DNA of 64,000 nucleotides from an uncultured Mollicutes bacterium (GTDB lineage Bacteria; Bacillota_I; Bacilli_A; RFN20; CAG-826), in assembly GCA_900540395.1 (NCBI GenBank), contig UQFQ01000006.1:29237-93236 (forward strand), in the 5' to 3' direction. Every line of letters begins with the position of its first letter. Within the stretch, counting starts at the first letter, position 1. The notes below the pieces were generated by a model. That model saw only the letters and a list, made by a program, of their open reading frames with translations, was not told where the DNA came from and ran no database searches. Positions 34,481 to 44,289 of this stretch are shown here, in pieces. Both the position numbers and the translations under genes were made by a program.

Positions 34481-35770
34481 ATGAAGAACTATTTAAAGAC
34501 TAGCGTTATTTACCAAGTCTATGTAAGAAACTTTACAGAAGAAGGTACATTTAACGCATTAGAAAACAAATTAGACTACATAAAAAATTTAGGCGTTGAC
34601 ATTGTCTATCTTTTACCAATTTCTCCTATTGGCGTAAAAGATAGAAAAGGAGTTTTAGGTTCACCTTACTCAATTCAAGATTATACGAAAATTAATCCAG
34701 AATTAGGGACTTTAGACGATTTCAAATCATTAATCGAAGCAACACATAAGAAAGGAATGAAAATAATGATTGATATCGTTTATAATCATACCTCTCGTGA
34801 TTCTTGGATTTTAAAAAATCATCCTGAGTGGATGTTTCATAACAACAAGGGAGAAGTTTCAAATAAAGTCGAAGATTGGTCTGATGTTTACGATTTAGAT
34901 TACTCTCATCCTGAATTAATTAAATATTTGGTAGATATCATTGATTATTACTGCTCTTTAGGAGTCGATGGATATCGTTTCGATGTTGCAAGTCTTATTA
35001 CAAAGGATTTCTTTGACGCTTTAAAATCAATGTTAAGCAAGAAATATCCAGATACAATTTTACTTGCTGAATCAGTTCACCCAGGTTTCGTTAGTTTTTT
35101 AAGGGGAGAAAATTTCAATTGCCTTAGCGATGGTGAACTAATTGACCACGCCTTTGATCTTTTATATCCATATAATTCTTACGAAAATTTAAGAAATTAT
35201 TTAGAGACCAAAGATCAAAAATGGTTAGATTTCTATAAATATGCCTTATTACTTGAAGATAGTATGTGCCCAGAGTATTCAATGAGAATAAGATGCTTAG
35301 AGAATCATGACCAAAAAGCATTATATGAATTCTCTCATGATTTTGTTGTATTAAGAAATTTAGCAGCACTTATGCCATATCTTAAAGGGCCTATGTTTAT
35401 TTATGATGGGTTAGAAACAAAAAATGATCATTTGCTAAATCTTTTTAATAAAGACACTATGTCTTGGGAAATTGATGAAGAGTGGTTCGCTTTTATCAAA
35501 AAACTCATTGCATATAAGAAAGAGAAATTTAATTTAAATTTAAATACTTCTACTCCTTTATTAAACGGAGGAGATACAATCGCCTTTAAAAATGTTTATA
35601 AAGATGGAAGTTATAGTTTTGGTGTTTTCTCTTTAAGTGGTAAAGAAGAAACAATTAATGATCAAACATTAATTGATGGAACATATGTCGATTATTTAAC
35701 CGGCAAAGAAGTAACCATTAAAGACCATACTATTAAAGTTAAAGAACCATTATATTTATTCAAAAAGTAA
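34481..35770 (+). CDS. GH13 alpha-glucosidase/alpha-amylase family enzyme
   Basis: 429 residues from the ATG at 34481 (MKNYLKTSVIYQVYVRNF). An upstream in-frame ATG would overlap the TATAAT-like -10 at 34379-34384, so it cannot be the start. No N-terminal beta domain. GH13 regions: DIVYNHTS (I), GVDGYRFDVASL (II, Asp nucleophile), LLAESVHPGF (III, Glu) and CLENHDQ (IV, Asp). A small C-terminal beta domain follows. No signal peptide, so it degrades imported oligosaccharides. Ends at a strong terminator. Confidence 0.9.
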   Translation: MKNYLKTSVIYQVYVRNFTEEGTFNALENKLDYIKNLGVDIVYLLPISPIGVKDRKGVLGSPYSIQDYTKINPELGTLDDFKSLIEATHKKGMKIMIDIVYNHTSRDSWILKNHPEWMFHNNKGEVSNKVEDWSDVYDLDYSHPELIKYLVDIIDYYCSLGVDGYRFDVASLITKDFFDALKSMLSKKYPDTILLAESVHPGFVSFLRGENFNCLSDGELIDHAFDLLYPYNSYENLRNYLETKDQKWLDFYKYALLLEDSMCPEYSMRIRCLENHDQKALYEFSHDFVVLRNLAALMPYLKGPMFIYDGLETKNDHLLNLFNKDTMSWEIDEEWFAFIKKLIAYKKEKFNLNLNTSTPLLNGGDTIAFKNVYKDGSYSFGVFSLSGKEETINDQTLIDGTYVDYLTGKEVTIKDHTIKVKEPLYLFKK

Positions 35771-35784
35771 ATTAATTAATTTTT

Positions 35785-35816
35785 AAAAAAGAAGAGCCGT
35801 TTTGCTCTTCTTTTTT
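35785..35816 (+). terminator. Terminator of the plus-strand GH13 gene
   Basis: AAAAAAGAAGAGC (35785-35797) pairs with GCTCTTCTTTTTT (35804-35816) around a 6-base loop. A perfect 13-bp inverted repeat with a T-tract; it may also work for minus-strand transcription. Confidence 0.9.
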
Positions 35817-35855
35817 TATTTTAAGTGAAGTTTTGCAGACTTTTTATCTAAAAAC

Positions 35856-36434
35856 TTAGTTTATATACTTAATAATTTTTGCTGGATTTCCTGCTACTAT
35901 TGCATTATCTGGAACATCTTTTGTAACAACGCTTCCAGCTCCTACCACTGCATTTTCACCAATTGTAACGCCAGGCAAAATAACGCTTTTTGAGCCAATC
36001 CAAGCATAATCTTTAATAACTATCTTTTTAGGAATTAAATCATATCTTTCTTCTTTTTTAAGTCCATGATTTAAAGAAGCAAATATACATTCATGACCTA
36101 TATTTACATAATTACCAATTTCAATTCCACCTTGATCTTGAAAGGCGCATCCAGCATTAATAAAAACATGTTTTCCTATTTTTAAGTTCTTTCCAAAATC
36201 AATATAAATTGGTGGAAATAAAGAAAAGTTTTCATCTAACTTTTGACCAATAATTTCTTCCATAAGCTTAATTAGCTCTTTTTCATCATGATATTTAGTG
36301 TTTATCTCAAAAGTTAATTTACGTGTCTCTCCACTAATTCTATGCATTAATGCTTTATATTCATTACCTTGTTTTAATGTTTTACCTTCATTTAAATAAT
36401 TCAATAATTCTTTTAAACTTACTTCTTTTTCCAT
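35856..36434 (-). CDS. Sugar O-acetyltransferase (maltose acetyltransferase type, left-handed beta-helix)
   Basis: 192 residues. The N-terminal 60 form the helical Mac domain ([25 protein letters not shown]); the C-terminal part has hexapeptide repeats of a left-handed beta-helix: [30 protein letters not shown], then [43 protein letters not shown]. The catalytic His lies in SLNHGL. It transfers acetyl from acetyl-CoA to a sugar such as maltose or glucose, which may divert sugar taken up in excess. Two-bp gap from the DUF1848 gene upstream. Confidence 0.9.
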   Translation of the reverse strand: MEKEVSLKELLNYLNEGKTLKQGNEYKALMHRISGETRKLTFEINTKYHDEKELIKLMEEIIGQKLDENFSLFPPIYIDFGKNLKIGKHVFINAGCAFQDQGGIEIGNYVNIGHECIFASLNHGLKKEERYDLIPKKIVIKDYAWIGSKSVILPGVTIGENAVVGAGSVVTKDVPDNAIVAGNPAKIIKYIN

Positions 36435-36436
36435 CT

Positions 36437-37360
36437 TTAATCAATCCTTTCTTTTATTACATCATCTTCTTTTATTTCGCCAATTAGTAATGATGAATCA
36501 TCACTATGATTCATATAATTACTTTTAACTTCTTCTTCATTAAAGTTAGCATAACAATATTTGCAACGCGATAAGCAAGAGTTATAAGCTCCTATATCCA
36601 CTGTTTGAACACAATTACAATTTTCATTGTCACGATGTGTTCTTCTTTTAAACTTAACATTTTTATTAAGTTTACTCATTAATGAAGTAGCAAATTCTTT
36701 TGTTAAGCAGCTGCCTTTAGAAAAGCCATATTCTGTTAAGTCTTCTTTTTCTCCACATGTAAATATATTAAGTTTATTTTCTTTAGCAATCTTAAAGAAT
36801 TCTTCTCCAATTAACCTATAGTCTTCCTTTAAAAAGCCTTCTAAATGAAGATATTTATCATTATTTTTTAAAACATTTTTATATAAATCTATAAAAGAGA
36901 TAACAACATTATCTGCGCTTCCCATTATTTCACTAGCTAGCTTTTTAAAAGCTTTAATATGATAAGTTATTGGATATTCTTTACTTTTTAAGATTGGATC
37001 AAAACGAATAAAGATACGATCACTTCCATAACGATTAGCTAAATATTTAACAGCTTTTATAACTTCCTTTTTCTCTTTAGCAATTTTTGGTTCGATATCT
37101 TCTTTATAAGGTGTAATTGTTATATGAAATATTAATGGTACGTTTTTTAAAAGTTCATCTAACTCATCTAAATATGGTAAAAAAGGAATTGGATTTTTAG
37201 TGCAAAACATAATGATATCAACCATATCAAAATAAATTCGTGACACAAGTTTTGGATTATATGGATTTCTTGTATCAACATAACCTTCTTTTACACGGTT
37301 TATAAACCATTTTGGATAATAGGTTAAAATATCAGTTCTTCCACTTACAAACAAAACCAT
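36437..37360 (-). CDS. DUF1848 family protein
   Basis: 307 residues with the DUF1848 pattern: start [22 protein letters not shown], then [29 protein letters not shown] and a C-terminal cysteine cluster [25 protein letters not shown]. The latter CxxxCxxC matches the family's predicted iron-sulfur ligand set and resembles a SPL/radical-SAM-like cluster. Function is not established. It is followed after two bp by an acetyltransferase. Confidence 0.85.
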   Translation of the reverse strand: MVLFVSGRTDILTYYPKWFINRVKEGYVDTRNPYNPKLVSRIYFDMVDIIMFCTKNPIPFLPYLDELDELLKNVPLIFHITITPYKEDIEPKIAKEKKEVIKAVKYLANRYGSDRIFIRFDPILKSKEYPITYHIKAFKKLASEIMGSADNVVISFIDLYKNVLKNNDKYLHLEGFLKEDYRLIGEEFFKIAKENKLNIFTCGEKEDLTEYGFSKGSCLTKEFATSLMSKLNKNVKFKRRTHRDNENCNCVQTVDIGAYNSCLSRCKYCYANFNEEEVKSNYMNHSDDSSLLIGEIKEDDVIKERID

Positions 37361-37446
37361 AATTTGTATTTTAAAAGTTTCTTTTGCAATGATAAAGAAT
37401 TAAACATATTTAGTTTACAATTTATAAAGTAAATTAGGATTGTTAA

Positions 37447-38823
37447 CTAGGAGATAATTTCTTTTGAAGTTACATAAAAAGCCAAATAATAAGGAATTGT
37501 CTTTTTATTGTCTACTTGACCAATATTTTGAGCAGTAAATTTTATTAAACCTTTAACTTTGTAATTAGGATTTGCAAGGACCGTTTTAGAAGATTTAGCA
37601 TTACCACTTCGTGCTTTAACTTCAATAAGATATAATCCATCCAAAAAAGGCTCTATAAAATCAATTTCTAGCCCGCTGGATTTAGCAAAATAAAACAACT
37701 TTTTCCCATTTTTATTTAACGTTTCAGCAATAAGATTTTCAAAAATCGCTCCTTTGCCTAATCCTAAATCATCATTTATAACTTTAAAAGCGATTTCTTT
37801 TGGCAAAGATGCCATTAATAGACCAATATCTGAAAAATAAACTTTAAATTGGTTATCAATAGCGAAAAAACTTAGTGGCTCCTCTAGAGTTGATACATTG
37901 TAGCAAACATCAATTAAACCATATTCTTTTAGCCACTTTAGAGAATCTTGATACGTCCTTTGACTTCCGCCCTTATTTACTAAAGAGTACTGAAATTTAT
38001 TATTTTCTTTGGCAAGTTGTTTTGGTATAGAATCAAAGACATCTAGAATTTTTCTTTTTTCAGATTCGTCAACTTGAATTTCGCCACTTTGAGATAGGTG
38101 CATTCCAAAATCAGATTTGAATGATTTTATTAGATTTGCTTGAACTTCTCTAACTTTATCAAGATCGTTTGTATCTAAAAAAGTTGTAACTGCCTTTGGC
38201 ATTCCACCTACACAGATATATTTTTTAATTAAATTTAAAAACAAATTATGATAATAAGAATCAATTTGTTTTGATTTATCAACACAATTTTTAAGTTTTT
38301 CAATGATTTTTTTATCTATATTTAACGACCATAGAAATTCTTCAAAATCGAGAGGTTTCATTTCTATTTGATATTCATAACCAACACCAATTCCTCTACT
38401 CGCAAGTTTGCTATCTCTATATCCATCAATGCCTAAATACGAACCAGTAGAAATAACATCAAATCTTTTGTCTAAAGCAAAGTATTTTAAAGAGCTTCTT
38501 GCATCAGGGCAATCTTGTATTTCGTCAAATATAAAAACAGTTTTATATGGTATAAAATCTGAGCCTTTAATAATGGAAAGCCTTGCTTTATAAGGCGATA
38601 ATTTGAGTAAAATTTCATCAATATCGAAATTCCCACTAAAGACCAATCTAAGTTCAATAAAACTTCGAAAATCTAGAAAAAATGCATTTTCATAATTTTG
38701 CTTAGCAAATTCTATTACAGATGTAGTTTTACCTACTTGTCTTAGGCCTTTTATTATAATTGGCAGATGATTTTTCTCTTTTTTCCGCCTATCTAATACT
38801 TTGAATACTTTTCTCTCTAACAT
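37447..38823 (-). CDS. AAA_14/DUF4143 ATPase, copy 1
   Basis: 458 residues. N-terminal P-loop ATPase: Walker A GLRQVGKTTS, Walker B VFIFDEIQD, and the sensor region STGSYLG. The C-terminal DUF4143 domain has the pattern D-F-x(n)-E-V-K (EIDFIEPFLDGLYLIEVKAR), the spacing of a PD-(D/E)XK nuclease-like fold. Such proteins occur in many copies in gut bacteria and archaea and have been proposed to be selfish or defence-linked; the role is unproven. There is no ribosome binding site before the ATG, and a TTGACT element sits so close that the mRNA may be leaderless. A five-copy tandem repeat lies 30 bp upstream. Confidence 0.85.
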   Translation of the reverse strand: MLERKVFKVLDRRKKEKNHLPIIIKGLRQVGKTTSVIEFAKQNYENAFFLDFRSFIELRLVFSGNFDIDEILLKLSPYKARLSIIKGSDFIPYKTVFIFDEIQDCPDARSSLKYFALDKRFDVISTGSYLGIDGYRDSKLASRGIGVGYEYQIEMKPLDFEEFLWSLNIDKKIIEKLKNCVDKSKQIDSYYHNLFLNLIKKYICVGGMPKAVTTFLDTNDLDKVREVQANLIKSFKSDFGMHLSQSGEIQVDESEKRKILDVFDSIPKQLAKENNKFQYSLVNKGGSQRTYQDSLKWLKEYGLIDVCYNVSTLEEPLSFFAIDNQFKVYFSDIGLLMASLPKEIAFKVINDDLGLGKGAIFENLIAETLNKNGKKLFYFAKSSGLEIDFIEPFLDGLYLIEVKARSGNAKSSKTVLANPNYKVKGLIKFTAQNIGQVDNKKTIPYYLAFYVTSKEIIS

Positions 38824-38852
38824 AATATTTAACTGTATGTTAAATCAAGTCA

Positions 38853-39008
38853 ACATATTTTTCAAGCGAGTTTTTTTAACATTTACATATTTTTCAAGCG
38901 AGTTTTTTTAAAATTTACATATTTTTCAAGCGAGTTTTTTTAACATTTACATATTTTTCAAGCGAGTTTTTTCAATATTTTACATATTTTTATAGCGAGT
39001 TTTACAAT
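38853..39008 (-). repeat. Tandem repeat array A upstream of ATPase copy 1
   Basis: Five copies of ACATATTTTTCAAGCGAGTT with a T-rich spacer; starts at 38853, 38885, 38917, 38949 and 38982, a 32-bp period (33 for the last, degenerate copy). The array ends 30 bp before the ATPase start. The 32-bp period equals three helical turns, consistent with a protein that binds one face of the DNA. Confidence 0.85.
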
Positions 39009-39024
39009 TGTTTGCTCTCCGAAA

Positions 39025-40299
39025 TTAAGGCTTTAAGCAACCTAGCGGTACTACATAAACGCCATCTTCTCTCTTATAAGCATATTTTTCTTTTGTAATA
39101 ACCATTAAATAAATTGGTTTTTCAATTAAATCATCTCTAATCTTTTTTAAGTTGTTAGCAGCTTCTTCGATATCATCATCAACACCAAGTTTTATCTCTA
39201 CTAATCCAAATTCGCCATCACGATAGACAATAATTGCATCACATTCTCTATTTAAGCTGTCGCGGTAATGATAAACTGATGCATCGATAGTTGAAGCATA
39301 AATTTTCAAATCTCTAATCGAAAGCGATTCAAAAAGAAAACCAAATAGTTTCATATCTTTAAATAAAGACTGAGGTGTAAGGCCTAGTGAAGCAACCGCA
39401 ATCGAAGGATCAACAAAATATCTGGTATTCTTTGTTCTAATAGCAGTTTTACTTCTTAAGTTAGTGTTCCAAGCTAAAACCTCATCGACTACAAACAATC
39501 TTTGAAGTGCGGAAAAATACTTTTCAAATGTTCTAAAATCAATGCTTGCATCATTAATAATTACAGAATCTGGGCATTGAGTACCAACATTTCTAGCGTA
39601 TGAGCGCATAATTTTTTGCGATGTTAAAATGTTTTTTCTGATTCCTAAATCTTTAAAAGTAAAAATGTCATCTTGATATAATATCTCAAAATAATAATAT
39701 GCTTGTGCCAAAGCGACTTTTCCACTTTTTCCAATCGCTAGTGGCCAGCCACCTCTACAAATATAAAAAGCATAATCGAAAATGTTTTTATCACAAGTTC
39801 CTAATTCAAAATCGCCATTTTTTAATGAAGAAAGAGAAACCAATCCATTGCTTTCGTTACTTTCATAAAGCGATAGTGTTCTCATCATTTTTCGGCAAAT
39901 TCGGCCGTTTCCAGTATGCTCATTTAAAATATCTTCTTCATTACCATTTGAGTATGACAACTTGTTAGTAACACTTCCTGTTAAAATATATCCACCAAAA
40001 ATAGAACTTTTATCAACTTGAATTTTAATTTCATTCCAGATAAATGGTATAAATTGCCATTCATCAATTAAAATCGGCTTCTCTCCTTGATTTAAAAATA
40101 CATCAGGAGCATTTTTAGCAAACTCTATAATTTGTTGTCTTGTTTTTAACGGCAAAAGTTCTACTATTGTTTTAGCATGTCTCGCACAAGTTGTTGTTTT
40201 TCCACACCACTTCGGTCCAACTACTAATACTGCACCTTTGCTTTCTAAAGAAAATTGCAGTATTTCATCAAATAATCTTGGAATATAAGTATTTTTCAT
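39025..40299 (-). CDS. AAA_14/DUF4143 ATPase, copy 2
   Basis: 424 residues, only distantly similar to copy 1. Starts NTYIPRLFDEILQFSLESKGAVLV, then Walker A GPKWCGKTTT, Walker B PILIDEWQF and the nuclease-like motif at the C-terminus (CDAIIVYRDGEFGLVEIKLG, D-x(n)-E-I-K). Same family as copy 1 but a different subgroup: the GPKWCGKTT form is shared with the remnant at 45071-45276. No clear ribosome binding site. It has its own, unrelated tandem repeat array 54 bp upstream. Confidence 0.85.
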   Translation of the reverse strand: MKNTYIPRLFDEILQFSLESKGAVLVVGPKWCGKTTTCARHAKTIVELLPLKTRQQIIEFAKNAPDVFLNQGEKPILIDEWQFIPFIWNEIKIQVDKSSIFGGYILTGSVTNKLSYSNGNEEDILNEHTGNGRICRKMMRTLSLYESNESNGLVSLSSLKNGDFELGTCDKNIFDYAFYICRGGWPLAIGKSGKVALAQAYYYFEILYQDDIFTFKDLGIRKNILTSQKIMRSYARNVGTQCPDSVIINDASIDFRTFEKYFSALQRLFVVDEVLAWNTNLRSKTAIRTKNTRYFVDPSIAVASLGLTPQSLFKDMKLFGFLFESLSIRDLKIYASTIDASVYHYRDSLNRECDAIIVYRDGEFGLVEIKLGVDDDIEEAANNLKKIRDDLIEKPIYLMVITKEKYAYKREDGVYVVPLGCLKP

Positions 40300-40352
40300 A
40301 TTATTAATTTATCATGTTAAAAATAAATACACAATTGAAAATCCAAAATTTG

Positions 40353-40444
40353 TGAGTAAAATAATCCAATAAATATGAGTAAAATAATCCCATAAATATT
40401 AATAAAATAATCCAATAAATATGAGTAAAAAAATCCTATGTTTG
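40353..40444 (-). repeat. Tandem repeat array B upstream of ATPase copy 2
   Basis: Four copies of TGAGTAAAATAATCCAATAA-type sequence starting at 40353, 40376, 40399 and 40422, an exact 23-bp period (two helical turns). The third and fourth copies are slightly degenerate. Placed between the ATPase start and the MATE gene; sequence unlike array A. Confidence 0.8.
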
Positions 40445-40621
40445 TAAACTTTCAATATATATGTTCATATACTATTCTTAATCAAATAAGCCCTTCTTAA
40501 TTATTAAAAACCAAAAGTTAAAATAACTCTAACAATAGCAAGTATAATAAAAACATTTGCTTATTTCATTAAACTATTAACTATTATATTTAGGCAAAAA
40601 CCATGCAAATCTTAAATTATT

Positions 40622-42019
40622 TTATTGTTTTTCAATATTTTCTTGTTTCTCAATTTCTTTGGCTCTTTTATTAATTACTCTAGGGAAAGTGATGAAAATT
40701 ACTATACCAGTAATTACTCCTGCAACTAAATCTGCAATGCCTTCAGACATGTAAACGCCTTGAAAACCAACTGTATAAGTTAACAAAAAGCATAAAGGAA
40801 TTAAGATAATTACTTTCCTTAAAGTTGCTAAAAAAACAGCTGTTTTCCCTTGACCTAAAGCTACATTTATATTTTGTAAAGTCATTTGAATAACAAACAT
40901 AATTGTTCCCATTAAAAATAATGGGGTATAAGCTTTAATTAAAGACATTACTTCTTCATCAGCACTAAAAACATAACCATAAATTTGCGGTGCTGACATT
41001 GAAATAGTATAAATAATCACATCAAAAACTAATCCGATAATAAAGGTATAAATAATCCCTTTCTTTAATCGATTAGCATCACCTTTTCCATAGTTATAAC
41101 TTACAAAAGGAGCTATTCCATAACCTAGTCCATTTAAAGGCAAAGAAATTAATTGAAGTGCACTAAGCATAATTGTAAGAGCGGCTGTATAAGCACTACT
41201 TGTTCCACCCGTTGCAATCTTTAAACAAACATTGAAAACTATCTGAATAATGCTTTCAGTTAAAGTCATAATGAATGGAGATAAGCCTAAAAAGAGAATA
41301 GATCCAATTATTACTAAGTCAAACTTCATGTCTTTGATTTTAAAACTAAAAGTTGATCCTTTCATAAAGAAAAGGATAATAATCCAAACAAAGGAAGCAA
41401 ATTGAGAAAGAATAGTCGCAAGTGCTGCTCCTTCTACCCCCATATTAAAGGTAAAGATAAAAAGAGGATCAAGCGCAACGTTTAATAAAGCACCTAAAAG
41501 TGTAGTTCCCATTGCTAAAATCGAGTGCCCTTGAGCACTAACAAAAGGATTTAAGCCTTGAACTAAAATTATAAAGACACTTCCTAAAGCATAAATTTTT
41601 AAATAATTAGTTGCATAAACAATTGAATTATCTGGACAGCCAAACAAAAAAATAATTGGCTCAGCAAAGAAAAACAAAATTAAAGTAAGAATTACTCCAA
41701 TAATTACAAGTAAAAGAGTCGATATGTTAAAAATTCGATTAGCTTTTTCTTTGTTTCCTTCTCCTAAAGACATACTTGCTCTTGGTGAAGCGCCTAAACC
41801 AATTAAATTTGCAAAAGCTTGTACAATTAAAGTAATTGGTAATACTATTCCTAAAGCCGCTAAAGCCTCAGTTTTAATATCTTGAATATTAGACACATAC
41901 ATTCTATCAACAAGGTTATATAAAAAGGTAATAAGCTGTGCGATAACTGCTGGAATAGTTAATTTAAAAACTAAAGGCAATATCTTTCCTTTTCCAAATT
42001 CACCAGTAATATCTTTCAT
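40622..42019 (-). CDS. MATE family multidrug/toxin exporter
   Basis: 465 residues, twelve predicted helices. MATE signatures: start FGKGKILPLVFKLTIPAVIAQLITFLYNLVDRMYVS, and the repeat PLNGLGYGIAPFVSYNYGKGDANRLKKGI in the second half, which mirrors LIGLGASPRASMSLGEGNKEKANRIF in the first. It exports drugs, metabolites or toxins by Na+ or H+ antiport. The substrate is unknown. It stands alone between repeat array B and a gene-poor stretch. Confidence 0.92.
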   Translation of the reverse strand: MKDITGEFGKGKILPLVFKLTIPAVIAQLITFLYNLVDRMYVSNIQDIKTEALAALGIVLPITLIVQAFANLIGLGASPRASMSLGEGNKEKANRIFNISTLLLVIIGVILTLILFFFAEPIIFLFGCPDNSIVYATNYLKIYALGSVFIILVQGLNPFVSAQGHSILAMGTTLLGALLNVALDPLFIFTFNMGVEGAALATILSQFASFVWIIILFFMKGSTFSFKIKDMKFDLVIIGSILFLGLSPFIMTLTESIIQIVFNVCLKIATGGTSSAYTAALTIMLSALQLISLPLNGLGYGIAPFVSYNYGKGDANRLKKGIIYTFIIGLVFDVIIYTISMSAPQIYGYVFSADEEVMSLIKAYTPLFLMGTIMFVIQMTLQNINVALGQGKTAVFLATLRKVIILIPLCFLLTYTVGFQGVYMSEGIADLVAGVITGIVIFITFPRVINKRAKEIEKQENIEKQ

Positions 42020-42424
42020 TTTGTTGCCTCACAAACCTTAGTGATTATATTGATTTTTGCTAATTAAAGCAAGGCTATCGATTTTTAAAGATAGTTTATC
42101 ATCTCGACCATTTTGAAAACTCTCAAAGTATGTTTTTATTAAAAGCGATGTTTTTGTGAGTAACCGTATTAATGAAATGAGTTTTTTTATTTTCTGCAGC
42201 ATTTATCTGCTTAAAATTCATAAAAAATGTAAGTGGTTTTTAATAATTACTCAATCAAAAACTTAGTTACGCAAATTTGCACAAGTAAGTTTTAAAACAA
42301 TAACTGCTTTTCAAAATGTTGAACAGCAAAAAATACAATGCCTTACTCATCATCTTTAAAATCGGCAGATTCACATGAATTTTCACACGTTAGTAAAATG
42401 CGGTTCGAACAAAATATTGCCTAG

Positions 42425-42478
42425 GCAAATTTCAATTTTCGGACAGGTCTGACCTGTCCAGACAGACGAAAAATTTGC
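42425..42478. other. Long inverted repeat in a gene-poor stretch (42020-42753)
   Basis: GGACAGGT-CTG-ACCTGTCC (42441-42459) is a perfect 8-bp stem with unusually high GC for this genome. Outer arms continue: TTTTCG with CGAAAA and GCAAATTT with AAATTTGC, making a 54-nt hairpin with an internal bulge. No T-tract follows, so it is not a plain terminator. The rest of this 730-bp stretch holds no gene I can support. Confidence 0.55.
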
Positions 42479-42753
42479 AATTTTTTGGAGAAGATAAGTG
42501 CCAAATTTTTTTCTGAACTTGTTGAAAAATTATTGTTCTAAAAGATAAAAACGTTATCAAAATAGACAAATGATCAGACTCATCTTTTGATGAAAAATCC
42601 ATCGAATTTGGCAATTTTAAGGTGATTTTGCGGTCGAAATCAATAAAATTTGAGAAAGCAAAAGAAAAAATAAAAATCTCTCCTAACGAAGAAAATTTGG
42701 GGAGAGATTCAATAGAAACTTCCAACAATCATCGAATGTATCGACTTACAAAG

Positions 42754-42830
42754 TGGCCTCCTAGGCAGGAGTCGAACCCGCAACCTTTTGGTTCGTAGCC
42801 AAACACTCTATCCAGTTGAGCTACTAGGAG
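42754..42830 (-). tRNA. tRNA-Arg (anticodon ACG)
   Basis: Reading the minus strand: 7-bp acceptor CTCCTAG/CTAGGAG, D-arm, anticodon stem TTTGG/CCAAA with loop CTACGAA (anticodon ACG), variable loop, T-arm GCGGG-TTCGACT-CCTGC, discriminator G and a genomically encoded CCA. All arms pair. It stands alone with no other tRNA nearby. Confidence 0.97.
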
Positions 42831-43019
42831 TTAAATACCATTCAACAATTTTTGAAAGCGAAAACAATTATATAACAAGTGAATCGTTTTGAAAACAATT
42901 TTATAAAGCTACTTAAGCTAAATTGCCGTTAGTATTTCACTTATCTTTAAAATTTTCTTTTCTTTAATCATCATTACCAAACATATAAATCGGTGCTAAA
43001 ATGATTTCGGAGAAACTTT

Positions 43020-43229
43020 ATGAAAAAACTTATTTATATTATTTTACTTGTAATATTTTTAATTTTAGATGCTGTAATAATTTCCACTGTATCTAATTCA
43101 ACAATGTGGATTTTTTATGCTTTTATCATTGCTGAAGTTGCAATATATTCCACTTGTATAATTTTTGAAGTCATCACATTACAAAATAAATTAAAAGATA
43201 AAAATAGTGATGAAGATGATAATGATTAA
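43020..43229 (+). CDS. Small membrane protein with two helices
   Basis: 69 residues: helix at about 4-24, a short polar turn, helix at 28-50 and an acidic tail ending NSDEDDND. GGAGAAAC stands seven bases before the ATG. No known family. It is monocistronic and convergent with the SGNH gene. Real coding is supported by the ribosome binding site and hydrophobic pattern, but the role is unknown. Confidence 0.55.
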   Translation: MKKLIYIILLVIFLILDAVIISTVSNSTMWIFYAFIIAEVAIYSTCIIFEVITLQNKLKDKNSDEDDND

Positions 43230-43288
43230 TGAAAAATAATTGATTTTTGCAAGTTTTTTAGTTAAATTTCAAGATTTTTGAATTTCGC

Positions 43289-43879
43289 TTAGTTATTTAT
43301 ATCGGCCTTAAAATATTTAGCTAAATACTTACTCATAATAATATATCCTTCTTTATTTGGATGGATATTATCACTCATGATTAACCTAAATTTAGCTTTT
43401 CTCATCTCTTCATTCTCGTAAAAATCAATAATAGAAAATCCACAATTTTCTTTAATCGTTTTTAATGTTTCGATCATATTCTCATACTTTTTATTTCGTT
43501 TAGTAAAGCAAGTATAAAATATAGTTTTGGCGTCAGTATTTTCTTTTATATATTTAATAATTTCAATGATAGCACCAAAAGTTGTTTTTTCATCATTTAG
43601 GTCCAATCTATTTTTAAGTAAATGTAAATCATTAGTTGAAAGTTGAACAAGAACATAATCAAATGTTTTTAATAATGTTAAATCTAGTTTTCTTAATCTT
43701 GCTAAATAAGAATTATCTTTTCTATTAGCTAAAGTCGTTCCATTAATTGCTTCTTTATAAACGTTAAATTTTATATCTTCATCTTTTACATCATTTAACA
43801 TTTCTACAAAAGAGATGTCATGATTTCCATAACCTCTAGTTATACTGCTACCTAAAGCTAAGATTTTAATTTCTTTCAT
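43289..43879 (-). CDS. SGNH/GDSL-type hydrolase
   Basis: 196 residues, cytoplasmic. Block I is LALGSSITRGYG (Ser nucleophile in GSSI/T), block III has VLVQLSTNDL (Asn), and block V is DNIHPNKEGY (Asp and His). This is the full catalytic set of SGNH hydrolases. Likely an esterase or carbohydrate deacetylase. It lies 10 bp after a Nudix gene and is probably the last of a three-gene operon. Confidence 0.85.
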   Translation of the reverse strand: MKEIKILALGSSITRGYGNHDISFVEMLNDVKDEDIKFNVYKEAINGTTLANRKDNSYLARLRKLDLTLLKTFDYVLVQLSTNDLHLLKNRLDLNDEKTTFGAIIEIIKYIKENTDAKTIFYTCFTKRNKKYENMIETLKTIKENCGFSIIDFYENEEMRKAKFRLIMSDNIHPNKEGYIIMSKYLAKYFKADINN

Positions 43880-43889
43880 TTACCTACAC

Positions 43890-44288
43890 CTAGTTTTTAT
43901 CTATTAACTCAAATAGTTCCATAAAATCATCAGATAATTTATAGTTATTTATTTCACTTTTATTAATCCAAAAAACTTTACCTTCTTCACTGCTTTTAAT
44001 TTCGCCACTAAAATCATCACTTTTATAAAGTAAACCTAAATATCGAACATCGTTTCCCCAATCCCGCTCTTTAATTGCACAAAATTTAACAGAATGAAGA
44101 GTTAACCCAGTTTCTTCTTTCATTTCTCGAATAACACTTTCTTCAAGTGTTTCCCCTTTTTCAACATGTCCTCCAGGAAAAGAAAGACCTGGCCAATCAG
44201 ATTTTACTCGATCAATAACTAGTATCTTGTCTCCTTTATAAACCATGCACATGTTAGAAAGGATACATTTAGTAATCTTGTCTTTCAT
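43890..44288 (-). CDS. Nudix hydrolase (MutT-like), copy 1
   Basis: 132 residues from the ATG at 44286-44288; an upstream TTG would overlap the previous gene. The Nudix box is complete: GGHVEKGETLEESVIREMKEETGL (G-x5-E-x7-REUXEEXGU). Such enzymes clean up nucleoside diphosphate derivatives. The WGNDVRYLGLLYKSDDFSGE context resembles 8-oxo-dGTP diphosphatases. It follows another Nudix gene by one base. Confidence 0.9.
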   Translation of the reverse strand: MKDKITKCILSNMCMVYKGDKILVIDRVKSDWPGLSFPGGHVEKGETLEESVIREMKEETGLTLHSVKFCAIKERDWGNDVRYLGLLYKSDDFSGEIKSSEEGKVFWINKSEINNYKLSDDFMELFELIDKN

Positions 44289-44289
44289 A

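Noticed and set aside
38853..39008. Array A as a CRISPR array
   Set aside because: The 32-bp period leaves no room for variable spacers; the whole unit is repeated and no cas gene is present.
42432..42728. 98-codon minus-strand frame next to the tRNA-Arg gene
   Set aside because: It runs through the long inverted repeat, has no ribosome binding site and resembles no family.
42853..42867. cre-like TGAAAGCGAAAACA upstream of the tRNA-Arg gene
   Set aside because: Two mismatches in the right half and no symmetric partner; could be chance.
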